DNA of 64,000 bases from Neoceratodus forsteri (GCA_016271365.2 CM057459.1:490123501-490187500); one strand, 5' to 3'. Shown: positions 34,791 to 44,722, counted from the first letter of the stretch. Notes: generated by a model from the sequence alone, not told the origin. Made by a program: numbers and translations.

Positions 34791-34860
34791 GGTTTTTGAA
34801 CTGCTGGAATTCCATGCACAATAAGCCCCAGCCAAATACTATAATCAGATAATTCATTTG

Positions 34861-35525
34861 TCATATATTGTAACTCAGGCAAAGGACAATATCACATGGC
34901 AAGGCAAGATATAGATCATACAATGCATAGTGCTGTAAGAAAGCTGATAGGTCAGTATTCTCATTTAAGCTCATTGCATCATGAGCTCCCAATTTGTACA
35001 TCCAAAAACTTTCCCTGCACCCAATTTTCTGTTCCCAATTTGTCCACCTTGGTCCCAATGCAACTTTTTTAAAACCCATAAACTATATTTCATGGGTCCC
35101 CCAGTTGGTAGTCTGGATGTGTCTAACAACTGCATATGTAAGATTTCCTCTCTGTAACACCCTTACCAACTTCCTCTCTGTAACACCCTTACATTTAGGC
35201 CTATGTGGGTTTTAAATTGGTAAATAGTGTGTCCAACATAGGATGCACTGCATAGCAAGATGTATACAATGCCAGAAGTGTTGCAATTAATGAAATATTT
35301 AATGGATACCTCATTACCATCCCTGGTGCTGAAAAAAAGACCAATATTTCTTAACATATGTGCAGTATAGACAATGCATACATCTAAATGTACTTCTTGG
35401 GAGTGGGGGTTCACCCGGAAATATTTGTGGCAGAAGAGACAGTAAGGAGACTGGATACTGCTCTGCATCTTATGGTGCCTGGTTTTCGAAAAACAATTGT
35501 AGGGCCGTCTGGCACAACATCTCAT
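34861..35525 (-). pseudogene. PLE GIY-YIG endonuclease, minus copy
   Basis: The C-terminal nuclease of Penelope-like retroelements, which cuts the target to prime cDNA synthesis. The first frame (35525-35163) includes LFFSTRDGNEVSIKYF, then FINCNTSGIVYILLCSASY and YVGHTIYQFKTHIGLNVR. This is the GIY-YIG core with a Cys-rich lead and the Arg region. After a frame change, 35079-34861 reads KKVALGPRWTNWEQKIGC, RESFWMYKLGAHDAMSLNEN and TDLSAFL, the standard PLE C-terminus. The plus copy at 37.2-37.65 kb has the same string with CSCGTFYVG, so one Cys and a Gly are lost here. Inactive. Confidence 0.85.
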
Positions 35526-35572
35526 AACTTAGAGTTGATATTCAATAATTTCCAGTTGTTCTGTATTATATT

Positions 35573-35932
35573 CAAGGCCACTGATTTACGGTGATTAAAA
35601 CAATTAAATTCCGTTTTCAAGACTTAAGATTCCGGAATTTCACCGGTGATTGTTACTCTAATTTCCGGATTTTACTGGGATTCTATTATCATTCTTTTAA
35701 TATGTGCATAAATAATCAGAATTAAAGAAGGCTTAATATACAGAGCATTAAATAAAGCAAACTGAAAATAGTACAGGAAGGAATTAAAAGAAAAACAGAC
35801 TTTTTTATAGATTTACTGATCTGATAGAAAATGCCAGATTCCATGAAATCTTCATTTTTAACGGTTTTCAGGCAGCCCTAATTCCGGAATTTTACCGGAT
35901 TTTCTGGTAAAAACCGAAAAACAGTGGCCTTG
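35573..35932. mobile_element. hAT-type MITE, 360 bp, perfect 8-bp TSD
   Basis: The ends are inverted: CAAGGCCACTGATTTACGGT on the left and CAAGGCCACTGTTTTTCGGT on the right (reverse-complemented). ATTATATT flanks both sides (35565-35572 and 35933-35940), the 8-bp duplication typical of hAT. Subterminal CCGGAATTT(C/T)ACCGG motifs repeat near both ends. The plus PLE arm has the empty site near 36345. No transposase. Confidence 0.9.
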
Positions 35933-36461
35933 ATTATATTCCTGACTTCATGAGCACTCAAACAATATGTGGTCTTGAGCAGGCATCTAGGTTAATTGTT
36001 ATGGGCAACAGAGATTTCGGGGACCAACGTGGATTCTTTAGACACAGTGTTCACATGTGTGATATCGCTAGCTAAGGAAGAATTCCTGTATCCTCAGGCT
36101 CTGAAGTGCTGAACCTGCTGCACTCTTCTTATTTCAAAATCTTCCCTTCTGCTATAATTTCTAAGTGCTCCAATCAGCTGCACTCTCAGGATGTTTCTAG
36201 CTATTTTGGGAGGGTGGCATCTATCCTACAGCTATCTCTAGGGAATCCACATTGGTCACCAAAATCCCAGTTGCCCTTAGCAATCAATCTAGATGTCTGT
36301 ATGTCACTACATATAGTGTGCATGCTCATGAGATCAGGAATATACCAGTAGTACAGAACAATTGGGAAATATTGAGAATTGACTCTAAGTTGTGGGACAT
36401 GCTGGCAAAGGGCCCTACTATTGATTTTTGTAAATCAGACACTATAAGAGATGGAGTAGTA

Positions 36462-37068
36462 CAGTGGAGCCCTGGTAAGTGCACACCCTTGGGAAACATT
36501 TTTGTGCATTTAAGTGGGCTGCATACTTAAGCAGACAATGCATTATCCCACCTCACAGATCACAGCAGGTCAGCTCTGACACACTATCCATGTTGTCTGT
36601 TGTAGTACAGGCCCTTTACATCCACAATGACTTATTCAAATATGTACATTACAGCAACTGACCCAGCTTCACCCTCCCTGTTCTTTACTGCCTTATCAAC
36701 TCTTTTAGGATCCCAACAGTTGTTCAGTGGACATCCTCTGCTAGCTGCCCATCTAACTCTGGTATACCACTGAGCTGAAAACATTCCCAGAACAGAATTC
36801 CTTGGAACAAAGAGCAAAGCTAAGCATCAGTGTGTGATAAGCAGGCCAAGTAACACCTTATTCCACCATATGAATGTGCACTTAAGCAGGGGTTGGTAAT
36901 ATTCTAGCAGTTTTGACTGTACTCTTAAGTGGGATGTGAACTTAAACAATGTGCATCTATCAGGATCTTTTAAACAAGAAATATAGGAGAAAAAATGTGA
37001 AACTGATAAAAGTGTGCATTTAAGCAGAATTTGTACTTATCCAGTGTGCTCTTATGTGGACTCCACTG
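36462..37068. mobile_element. Tigger/pogo-like DNA element
   Basis: CAGTGGAGCCC on the left and CAGTGGAGTCC on the right (reverse-complemented) are flanked by TA (36460-36461, 37069-37070). Subterminal TAAGTGCACA and ATAAGAGCACA are also mirrored. The ends and TA duplication fit Tc1/mariner-pogo (Tigger). The left PLE arm has the empty site near 35460. No intact transposase recognised. Confidence 0.8.
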
Positions 37069-37194
37069 TATAGCATCTCATCACTGTCTTCTACCACAAA
37101 CATTTCCTGATTACCCCAACCAACAGGCAGATTCAGATGTGGGCATTGTCTGTACACTACATATGTTAAGCAAAGTAGGTCTTTTTTCAACCCC

Positions 37195-37650
37195 AGGAAT
37201 GGCAATGAGGTATCTACCAAGCTTTCATTAATTGCAACACTTTCGGTGTTGTATACATCTTGCTGTGTAGTTGTGGCACATTCTATGTTGGATGCACTAT
37301 TCACCAGTTTAAAACCTGCGAACATGTAAGGGCCTTACTGAGAGGACATCTTATCTTTGCAATTGTTAGACAGCTCCAGAATGCCAACTGAGGGACCCAT
37401 GGAATACACTTTACAGGTATCAAAAATGTAGCTTTGTGACCAAGGAGAAGAAATTGGGAACAGAAATTTCAGGGCAGGGAAGGTTTTGGGATATACAAAT
37501 TAGGAGCTCATGATGGAATGGGCTTAAATTGGAGTATTGACCTAGCAGTTTTCTTATAGCACTATGAATTGAGCATTCTATATCTCCTCTTGTCATGTGA
37601 TATTGTTCTCTGTCAGTTACACTGTACAGCAAATGTGTTCTCTGATTGTC
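37195..37650 (+). pseudogene. PLE GIY-YIG endonuclease, plus copy
   Basis: In one frame: FINCNTFGVVYILLCSCG and TFYVGCTIHQFKTCEHVRAL (about 37223-37340), then a stop, then IHFTGIKNVAL, NWEQKFQGREGFGIYKLGAH and WSIDLAVFL (37400-37556). This is the same nuclease as 35525-34861, with the GVVY/YVG core and Cys-Ser-Cys pair kept. At least two in-frame stops. The last codons run into sequence shared with the non-coding 3' region of the other arm. Confidence 0.85.
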
Positions 37651-38107
37651 ATACATCTGCTATGCCTCTGTTTTGCACTTGTACTTCTTTCCAAACAAGG
37701 GTTACAGGTATGCACCTGTGCAGTTGTCACATTCTGCCTTTCCTGCCATGACCCGATGTATATTATTTGTGTTTTTGCAAGTTATACGCAAACAGTTTTT
37801 GCAAGTGGAAGGCTAGTTTTGTTGTGCACACATTTCTGAAACTTCACATCGGGTGAGAACAGGCTTTACGTAATATGGCAGTTTTGTATTTACCACAGTA
37901 TGCAATCATGATATGTCTGTTTGAGATTTTTTTGGCTCAAGTGCCATACTAGCTTGACTGCCCTGCAGTTCTTGGGATCTGATATTAGGCAGAAAAAGTT
38001 TTCACTCAGATCATTTATGGTATCTTAGACTCCTTGGAGTGTACTGAATATGTTCATATATTTATTTATTTTATTTATTCATTTGTTAACACATTTGTTC
38101 CCATAGA

Positions 38108-39131
38108 TACCATATGGCGTCAGAACCATCCATTGCTAGATCTAGATGGTACGGTTTGGGTTTTCACTGCTATGCAGATGATACCCAGCTGTATATGTCT
38201 TTTGTGCCCGGTCAGGACGCTGCCTTGTCGGTATTTAATAACTGCCTTGAAGAAATCCAAGAATGGATGAATGGGAGTTGGCTGAGGTTAAACCCGGAGA
38301 AAACTGAGGTGTTGGTTGTGGATATAGGTCGCTGTGAGGCGGGTCTGCCAGAGGGATCACCCTCAGGCCTATGGCTTGGAGGTGTCCAGCTGACGACCTC
38401 AGACCAGGTGCGAAATCTTGGCGTAGTACTTGATGACCGTTTGACACTTAAATCCCAGGTGTCAGCGGTTATAAAGACTTCCTTTTTTCATCTGAGGAAT
38501 ATTGCCAGGGTGAAGCACTTGGTTCCTCCAGAGGACCTTCCAACATTGATCCACGCCTTTGTTACCTCCCGGCTTGACTACTGTAACTCCCTATACCTAG
38601 GGCTATCGGGGGTTGAACTTCGCCATCTGCAGCTGGTGCAGAATGCGGCAGCCAGGCTGTTGACTGGAGTTTCTAGATCCAGTCACATAATGCCTGTGCT
38701 CCGCGGACTGCACTGGCTGCCAGTGTTTTGGCGAATTACCTTCAAGAGTCGGTTTGCTGACCTATAAAGCCCTCATGATCTGGGACCTGCCTACCTGAAA
38801 GAGCTCCTGTGCCCCTATAGTCCCTCTCGCCTCTCCGATCCACTGACGAGGGATTGCTAGAGATTCCCAGGGTACGTTTGAAAACATCTGGTGCTAGATC
38901 ATTTAGTTTTATGGCACCTACCCCTGGAACTCTCTACTCTCACAGGTGCGAGACTGCCCGACTGTCCTTAGTTTTAAAAGAGTGCTGAAGACCCACCTTT
39001 TTAATATAGCTTTTAAGGATTTTTGTTAATTTGATTTATTATATTTATTGTTATATTTATTTGTACAGGCGCTTTGATTTAAGAAAAGCGCCTTTTAAAA
39101 ATAAAGTTGATGTTGATATTGATATTGATAG
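38108..39131 (+). mobile_element. L2-like LINE, 5'-truncated, in right PLE arm
   Basis: The copy starts inside the RT palm and runs to the 3' end. Codons at 38114-38767 read FHCYADDTQLYMSFVPGQD (motif C intact), LRLNPEKTEVLVVDIG, NLGVVLDDRLTLKSQVSAVI, TSRLDYCNSLYLGLSG and VQNAAARLLTG, then a frameshift at about 38750. The 3' end has a GGCGCTTTGATTTAAG / AAAGCGCC hairpin (39069-39095) and a TTGATA tandem tail (39107-39131). It interrupts PLE 3' sequence that is contiguous on the left arm near 32975. Confidence 0.9.
38114..38767 (+). pseudogene. L2-like RT palm-thumb, open for 217 codons
   Basis: The open segment covers motif C to the thumb with no stop. It is closely similar in sequence order to 23253-22600 on the minus strand, but with many silent-type differences. 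It lacks endonuclease and fingers because of 5' truncation, the usual outcome of incomplete target-primed reverse transcription. A frameshift after TFKSR breaks the C-terminal WNSLP region, which continues in another frame to 39000. Confidence 0.85.
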
Positions 39132-39521
39132 ATCTGACCCAAAATGGCCACTGAGAGCAAATGAGTTAACAGGGTTAGTGCACTGATGAAAGGACATTTT
39201 TCAGGCACAGGCAGGCCAGGAACTGGAAATTACAAGGTATAAAACACAAGCAGTACAAAAAGCAATAGTCAAACATAGATCATAACAGGCATATATATCT
39301 TTTCCGGTTTCTGCATTTGCTACTCTGTCCCTAGAGCAATTTTATTATATATATGTTGGTATTTGCTCCATATAGTAACCAAGCTATGTCTTGGTTACCT
39401 TTACCTGTGGATCTACAGTCATCACTAGCATCTGGCATTTATTTTCCCATATGTGTAATTACCCAGTTTATTCTACATCAAGTTTTGGTGTCTGACCACA
39501 TATCAGTGGACATGTTTTTCT

Positions 39522-40092
39522 TTAACTTTCTGTTCATACCACCTTTCTCAGCTGGAAGCAGGCTCCACCTTCAGGCTCTTGCATCTCCCCAACTCCATCA
39601 CCCTGCCTTCTCCAGGGGACTTATCTCTCCCATGTTTCCTTCATGGCTTACTCCCCATGATGGGACTCTTGGGCAAAGCCAGATCCCTCAAAAACTTCAT
39701 TTAGCAATGCCAAGAGAGAGCCAGGTTGGGAGTGTGGGATCTGCAGGAAAGCAGGGCCATCATTCTGCTCTGCCAAAGGCCTTTTCATTTTCCTCCTCCT
39801 TATGGAAGTGTGTTTTGACAGCAGGTGTGCTCATGTAGTACATGGAACTCCACCCAGTCAATCAGCACTTCTCCCACTCTTCAAGTGCACACTGATGGCA
39901 CCGCAAACTGTGGTCACTCTAGGTGGCAGCTGCATGGCAGCAGCGGTCTCCATCTCTCCCTAAGTAGAAGAACATCATCTGGAACACTCAACCTTGCTCT
40001 CAACAGTGGGTCCCGGATGACTCAGGCTCACTGAACCCAGATCACTGGTGTTATGAGTGGTAGCACTACTGATGGGGTGAGGTTCTGGCATA
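39522..40092. other. 0.57-kb block inserted in right PLE arm
   Basis: PLE sequence GTGGACATGTTTTTCTTTAA at 39507 and GTGGTCAAGTTTATATTTTT at 40095 bracket the block and resemble a duplicated target of about 20 bp. The left arm has a single copy near 32725. The interior shows no motif that I recognise. The long TSD would fit a retroposon. Confidence 0.45.
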
Positions 40093-40165
40093 AGTGGTCA
40101 AGTTTATATTTTTAATGTTTATTTTCATTAAAATGATCTTCTGTGTCACATGATATATAAATAAG

Positions 40166-40911
40166 GGGGCCGATTCCAGGATGACTGTTGCAACTCGGAG
40201 AAGTATGTGAGTTGTGACAGTTGCTGCTATTCCGGGGACCCTGTGCTGTATTCTAAGAGTGGCAGGGTCCCAGCACTTACAATCTGTGACTTGCCTCATG
40301 CGTCGGCTACTGCCATGGGCATGGCATAATAGCCCTGCATGCCACAAGTTGCAGCTTACTGCACAAACCCCTGCCAGAGCCCCCTCCCAAAACACCATGG
40401 CAGACACCAGGGAGCATGGTGGAGGCTGGACATGGGGCACAGGAGTCCAGGGGGCACATTACACAATGGACCCCAGATGGGCACCGATAGTTGGTGGGTG
40501 GGGGGCATGGATGTGTTTGTGGGGGCATGGGGAGCACAGTAGGGTCTTTGTTGCAGTGCTGCAGGTTGGGCATCTGTTGGATGGCACTGATGGATGCCCC
40601 TTAGAGAATCTCAGAGAAGTACTAACTCCACTGTGCCATTGTGGCTCCTTGTAATCGTGTAGGTGGGTTACGGCAGCTGCCCTTGTAGAATAGGGTGTAG
40701 TTGCTGCCATAACCCACCCTTGCACCACAGCATTATGGGTTGCGATGTAGTGGGTGGCATGACCCACAGTTGGCACAACCCGCATACGACATGGTGCAGG
40801 TCGCCTTTGGGAATTGCACATGGTGTATCGCATGGTGCAAGTTGTGAGTTATGTCATGGGGTTTGGAGTAACTTGGCTTGTGCTGGTGTACACCGTCCTG
40901 GAATTGGCCCC
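40166..40911. mobile_element. non-autonomous DNA element, GGGGCC ends, 3-bp TSD
   Basis: Left GGGGCCGATTCCAGGATG and right (reverse-complemented) GGGGCCAATTCCAGGACG form terminal inverted repeats. AAG flanks both sides (40163-40165, 40912-40914). The left PLE arm shows the empty site near 32640. A 3-bp duplication fits PIF/Harbinger in length, but AAG is not the usual TWA, so the superfamily is tentative. GC-rich interior, no transposase. Confidence 0.7.
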
Positions 40912-40934
40912 AAGGGCACCAGATAGTTGCTTAA

Positions 40935-40980
40935 TCTGATGAAGCTTGGTAGTTTCCAAAAGAAACATTAAGCATTTTGA
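40935..40980 (+). ncRNA. hammerhead-ribozyme-like motif in PLE 3' region
   Basis: CTGATGA at 40939, a short CTTGG...CCAA(A)AG stem II, then GAAAC, in the order of a hammerhead core. TTAAT before and ATTAA after are complementary. The minus arm (about 32575-32615) keeps CTGATGA and a perfect CTTG/CAAG stem, but GAAA has become GGAA. PLE terminal repeats are known to carry hammerheads; catalytic competence here is unproven. Confidence 0.4.
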
Positions 40981-41160
40981 TGCTCTGCTATGATGTCATC
41001 CAGTTGCTGCTGTTTGTGTGTTTGACACAGTGGTGGGACCATATTGCGGTGTGTGCACTGAATTCTAATAAATAGTAAGCAAAAGCTTTTTATATGCCAT
41101 GTTTTGTGGTCTGTCCTTGCTGTTTGGGTGCTTTAAACCTTTTGTTGTTTGCAGTCTCAT

Positions 41161-42070
41161 GCACTGATAGCACTGCAGCTATATCCCGTGCTAGCCAACT
41201 TATTTGCTTGGTGTTGCAATACAGGCAATATTCCTACAAGGAACAAGATAACTTTCAAGAATTACATCCAAAGACAGTTCAGCAAGCACCCTATTTCTGG
41301 TAATCTTTCATACTTTCCCACATTGGAGGAGCCTCAGCTATGGGTATTACCTCTGTATCCTCTGTAACAGGTCCATTCCTAGCAGTCTCTTCTGTCATAG
41401 GGTGGTCTGTTATCACTAGCAGTTCCTTAATAAAGGGAAGGCTCATTCCATTATCAAAAAGGCTTGTGGCAGTAAAACCATGTACCTTAACCTTATTCTT
41501 ATATGGAACGGATCTGCAGTAAATGGAAGGAATCTCAATGAGAAGTTAGCTATCAGCCCCCCCGTTGTGCTATTTCTCCCTGTTTTCCCCTGAACATTTA
41601 CATTATCTCTTCATTGCCTAGCCGAATGATCACCTGTGGTATAGAGGCAGCATCTCTCCTCTTTTTGCTGCCCTTTGAGTCTGACAAATTTGGAGCAGTG
41701 ACAGGCTGCATTACTGAGTGTCTTTGGGACAACCTGTTCATATGCCTGCAGGTCTGTTTGTAATGTCCCTCACCCCCAATTCCTTTATTTTGAGTTTTTC
41801 AAGCCACATACAGTACCAGTCCCAACACTCTGGCTTTCTTTAATGCTTGTAGTACTCTGTCATGCAGCTAATACCATTGCTTCTTGGTGTAATTTTCAGA
41901 AACTGCTCCAGTAACACAAGTTCATGAAACTTCTCAAAATAATATGCTCCAGATCCATCCACCCAATTATCAAAGCTCATGTACATTAAAAAATCAAGTA
42001 ATTTGTAAGGATTTCCCTTACCATTCAACTACCCAGCGTTCCCATGAATTCCATTTGTAGGCATTAATGT
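41161..42070. other. no gene recognised
   Basis: AT-rich sequence after the PLE end. No motif or repeat supported. Confidence 0.3.
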
Positions 42071-42073
42071 GTT

Positions 42074-42194
42074 CAAGAGTACTATGAAAGCCTACATAGG
42101 TTCACATCTCTATGAGAGAAGAGGAGCCACCTAACCCAGAATGATAGCAGAAACAGTGGAAATAAAGACAGTATAAGCTTTCATAGTACTCTTG
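42074..42194. repeat. 18-bp perfect inverted repeat, 85-nt spacer
   Basis: CAAGAGTACTATGAAAGC at 42074-42091 is inverted exactly at 42177-42194, immediately before the 5' truncation point of a LINE. Confidence 0.9.
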
Positions 42195-42199
42195 GAAAG

Positions 42200-43710
42200 G
42201 GAAATCCTTATAAACAGACCGTTGACACTGTCAATCATAAGACACTACTCATTGAGCTCCTCTCCGTTTTCCTTTCTACTGAAGCTGTAGGATGGTTTCA
42301 GGGCTACCTAAGCAATAGGTTCCAAGGAAAAAAAATAGTTTGTACCCTTTCCAATAATCATCAGGTTCTCACGGGTGTCCCCCAGGGGTCAATTCCTGGC
42401 CCCCTTTTGTTCAACCTTTTTTATTAACAAACTGCCCTTAGTATGCAAAGAACAAATTCTTCTTTACTCTGATGATGCTGTCATCTTCTCAAAAAGGCCT
42501 GACTTGCCCCAGCTTGAGTCTCACCTTCAATTTGACTTCACCACCGCAGAAGTTTGGTTCTCAAATGCAAGCTCTAATGAACTATAAAAACTAAATTTAT
42601 GTTATTTGAGAACCCCACAATAAGCATAAGGACTTTCAGATGACAATCCTGAATAGCCAACACACCCCACCGAACAAGTAAAACTTTCAAATATCTAGGC
42701 ATCACCCTGGACAGCTCTCTATCCTTTGCACAGTACACTGATCAAATTGTTAAGGATGCAATCCTAGAATTGGTCTGCTATACATGGACTGTCATTGCCT
42801 GGGCCCAAGAGGCCTTGTCACCACCATACAAAGCTCCATGCTGTCCATCACTGATTATGGGTTACTGGTTTATGGGGCAGCACACAACTCCACCTGCAAA
42901 AGGGTTAGTGTTGCCCTTAATGAATCCTGTAGACTGATTCCTGGTGCTAATAGACTAACCCACACTTGTGACCTCTATGCACAAACCAATGGCTTACCCT
43001 ACAAGGCAGAGTATGGTACCAAGTATATCTCCTCTGGGGAAAAAAAACTGCCTTAGCCTATCCCTACCTGGCATCCAGAACCTCCTCTTCACAGCTCCAA
43101 AACCCCACCACACAAGAAGCAGTGTCAGGCAATCACTGCATGTCCTCTTTTTCCATACCTCACAAGCGCAAAGGTCTTTCATATACTGTGCGCCACGATG
43201 GCTTAATGAACTCCACCCATATTTAACCAATGAGTCCAAGCTGGGGCCATTTAAGAGAAAACTCCACCAGCACCTCACCAATCTGAGTGGCTATGACTGC
43301 TAGTCCCTGTTTCTTTCATTGATCACCCACCTCCTGCCCTCTTTACCCCTGCCACCCATCCCCTCCCCACCCCAGTGAGCCCTAGCTAACCCCACCTTAT
43401 CAACATCTCCTATCCTCCATGAGACACTTATTTCCACTCCACTCCTCTTTTCCTATCCCTCTCTTTTTGAGCTTAGACAAAGAAATATTATTTTGCTTAA
43501 ATACTTCATGTTTTGTAGCTCTGTACTCAAACTGTATGACACCTTGTATTCTCCTGTACGGTTAACTGTAACACTACACTTATACTGTCGGCACTGTTCC
43601 AATTATGAAATGTATGTATTGTGTTATTTTTGTTTGATGTGGAACCTTTGGAAATGAGCTTCCAGCTCAAAGATGTTTTCCAAGATCTCAATAAATAAAT
43701 AAATAAAATA
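42200..43710 (+). mobile_element. LINE family H, 5'-truncated
   Basis: RT blocks: TVDTVNHKTLLIELL (42220, motif A region), LTGVPQGSIPGPLLF (42365, motif B), LLYSDDAVIFSKRPDLPQLE (42455, motif C with Ser before Asp-Asp), then RLTHTCDLYAQTNGLPYKAE (42950) and APRWLNELHPYLTNESKLG (43180). The 3' end at 43638-43710 has GATGTGGAACCTTTGG and AATAAATAAATAAATAAA. The same family is full-length at 59.5-62.9 kb (minus) and present as a tail at 44.4 kb. Frameshifts throughout. Clade uncertain within the Jockey/CR1 superfamily. Confidence 0.8.
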
Positions 43711-43800
43711 TAAATAAAACCTGAATTCTCCCTCTGAGCTTTGGGGTATGTACCTGTGTCCTGCTGGAGGACACCAGATCAAACATCTCAGTCTGTTCCA

Positions 43801-43801
43801 T

Positions 43802-43833
<32 letters not shown>

Positions 43834-43834
43834 G
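43801..43834. repeat. (TTTC)n microsatellite
   Basis: Eight TTTC units directly after a LINE tail and before the next inverted tail. Confidence 0.95.
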
Positions 43835-43835
43835 T

Positions 43836-44060
43836 AAGCAGGAGAGGCACACTGAGCTGCAGCTCATTTTCAGATGCAACCTGGGGGAAGGAGGGCAGCA
43901 CAATTTCAAACAAAATACAGCATTGAGTGCAATACAGACAGAATGGATATTGCATATGGAGGATAAAAGAATTAGCATAGAAATCATCCTTGCAAACTGG
44001 GCAAACTCAAAGTGCATAATGCCAGAGTGAAGGGATGCTCAGCTTGTGCTGAAAGTTGAA
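43836..44060 (-). mobile_element. LINE family P 3' end, minus
   Basis: AGGAGAGGCACACTGAGCTG and CAGATGCAACCTGGGGGAAG at 43841-43895 are the reversed family P ending. The following 43900-44060 (AATACAG, GATGCTCAGC) aligns loosely with 1735-1910. Confidence 0.5.
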
Positions 44061-44389
44061 GTCAAAAGAGATAGTTAAACTTCAGTGAGGTTCCCAGGAC
44101 TTTGAGGTTAAGGGTGAAGGTGAGTTAAGGGGTGGTCAAAAACCAGGTGAGGGTGAAGTAGGGTTTAATCTTATTGATACCCTTGTGTATGCAGAGAACT
44201 GACATGTCCCTTCTCAGCCTCCTTTCCACCAGACTGAAAACATTAAAGGCCTCCAGAGTGAGGGAAGATGGTGGACATGAGAGCTCTGATGTAACATCTT
44301 CACAAGGTTCCCCCGGTATGTGGGTTCATACTGTGGCTACCTGTTTTTGTTTGCTGATTTTTTACAGATTTTTCATCCATGCATATTAT

Positions 44390-44500
44390 TTATTTATTTA
44401 ATTATTGTAATGTTCAGAGTAACACCTTTGAGCAGAGCTTGTTTACAAAGGTTCCACATCAGAATTACAGGTTAGGGTACAGATACAGTTCAAAGTAATT
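44390..44500 (-). mobile_element. LINE family H 3' tail
   Basis: Minus-strand GATGTGGAACCTTTG, GCTCAAAGG and AATTAAATAAATAAATA match the 3' ends at 43.7 and 59.5 kb. Tail only. Confidence 0.6.
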
Positions 44501-44547
44501 CATTATTATGCAGTATAATTATTATTATTCTTTTTTTTATTGTTTAA

Positions 44548-44722
44548 CCAGGTGAGACACACTAAGCTGAAAGCTTTTTTACTGGTGCAACCTGGGAGCA
44601 CAAGGAAGTTAAGTGACTTGCTCAGGATCACACAGTATGTGCAAGTGGGGTTGTGGGATTCAAACCCAGATCTCCAGATTTGTAGCTCAGAGCCTTAAAC
44701 CACTGCGCGTATACTGCCTCCT
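44548..44722 (-). repeat. MIR/CORE-like tRNA SINE with LINE P tail
   Basis: On the minus strand the order is an A-box-like GCGCAGTGGTTTAAGG (about 44694-44709), a B-box GGGTTTGAATCCC (44655-44667), the body TGTGTGATCCTGAGCAAGTC then ACTTAAC, and the tail CCCAGGTTGCACC...CAGCTTAGTGTGTC...CACCTGG (44550-44600), followed by AATAAT. The tail is the same as the family P LINE 3' end, the usual way SINEs borrow LINE machinery. Confidence 0.75.

Larger units (their letters stand above)
30755..36057 (-). mobile_element. Penelope-like element, left arm of head-to-head pair
   Basis: Minus-strand PLE, 5'-truncated inside the RT-to-endonuclease linker. Descending from 36057 come linker codons (QNNWK...DGPTI), the GIY-YIG endonuclease (35525-34861), and a long non-coding 3' region at 33775-33570, 33150-32575 and 30990-30755. 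Interruptions are a hAT MITE (35573-35932), a 1-kb block (33775-34790), a foldback MITE (33215-33520) and a LINE (31000-32575). Each non-coding piece has its counterpart in order on the plus strand at 37700-41160, which is how the boundaries were set. PLEs replicate by target-primed reverse transcription with a telomerase-related RT. Confidence 0.8.
36220..41160 (+). mobile_element. Penelope-like element, right arm of head-to-head pair
   Basis: Plus-strand PLE, the mirror of 30755-36057. It has linker codons VQNNWEILRIDSKLWDMLAK (36355-36420), the GIY-YIG domain (37195-37560), and then the 3' region in pieces: 37700-38070, 39290-39520, 40093-40165 and 40912-41160. Interruptions are Tigger-like 36462-37068, L2 38108-39131 plus about 150 bp after it, an unidentified block 39522-40092, and DNA element 40166-40911. 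The end near 41160 corresponds to about 30755 on the left arm. The upstream 36095-36220 has no partner in the left arm. 5'-truncated, with no RT palm. Confidence 0.8.

Noticed and set aside
43801..43834. TTTC run as a functional polypyrimidine element
   Set aside because: A simple microsatellite between two LINE tails, with nothing nearby to regulate.
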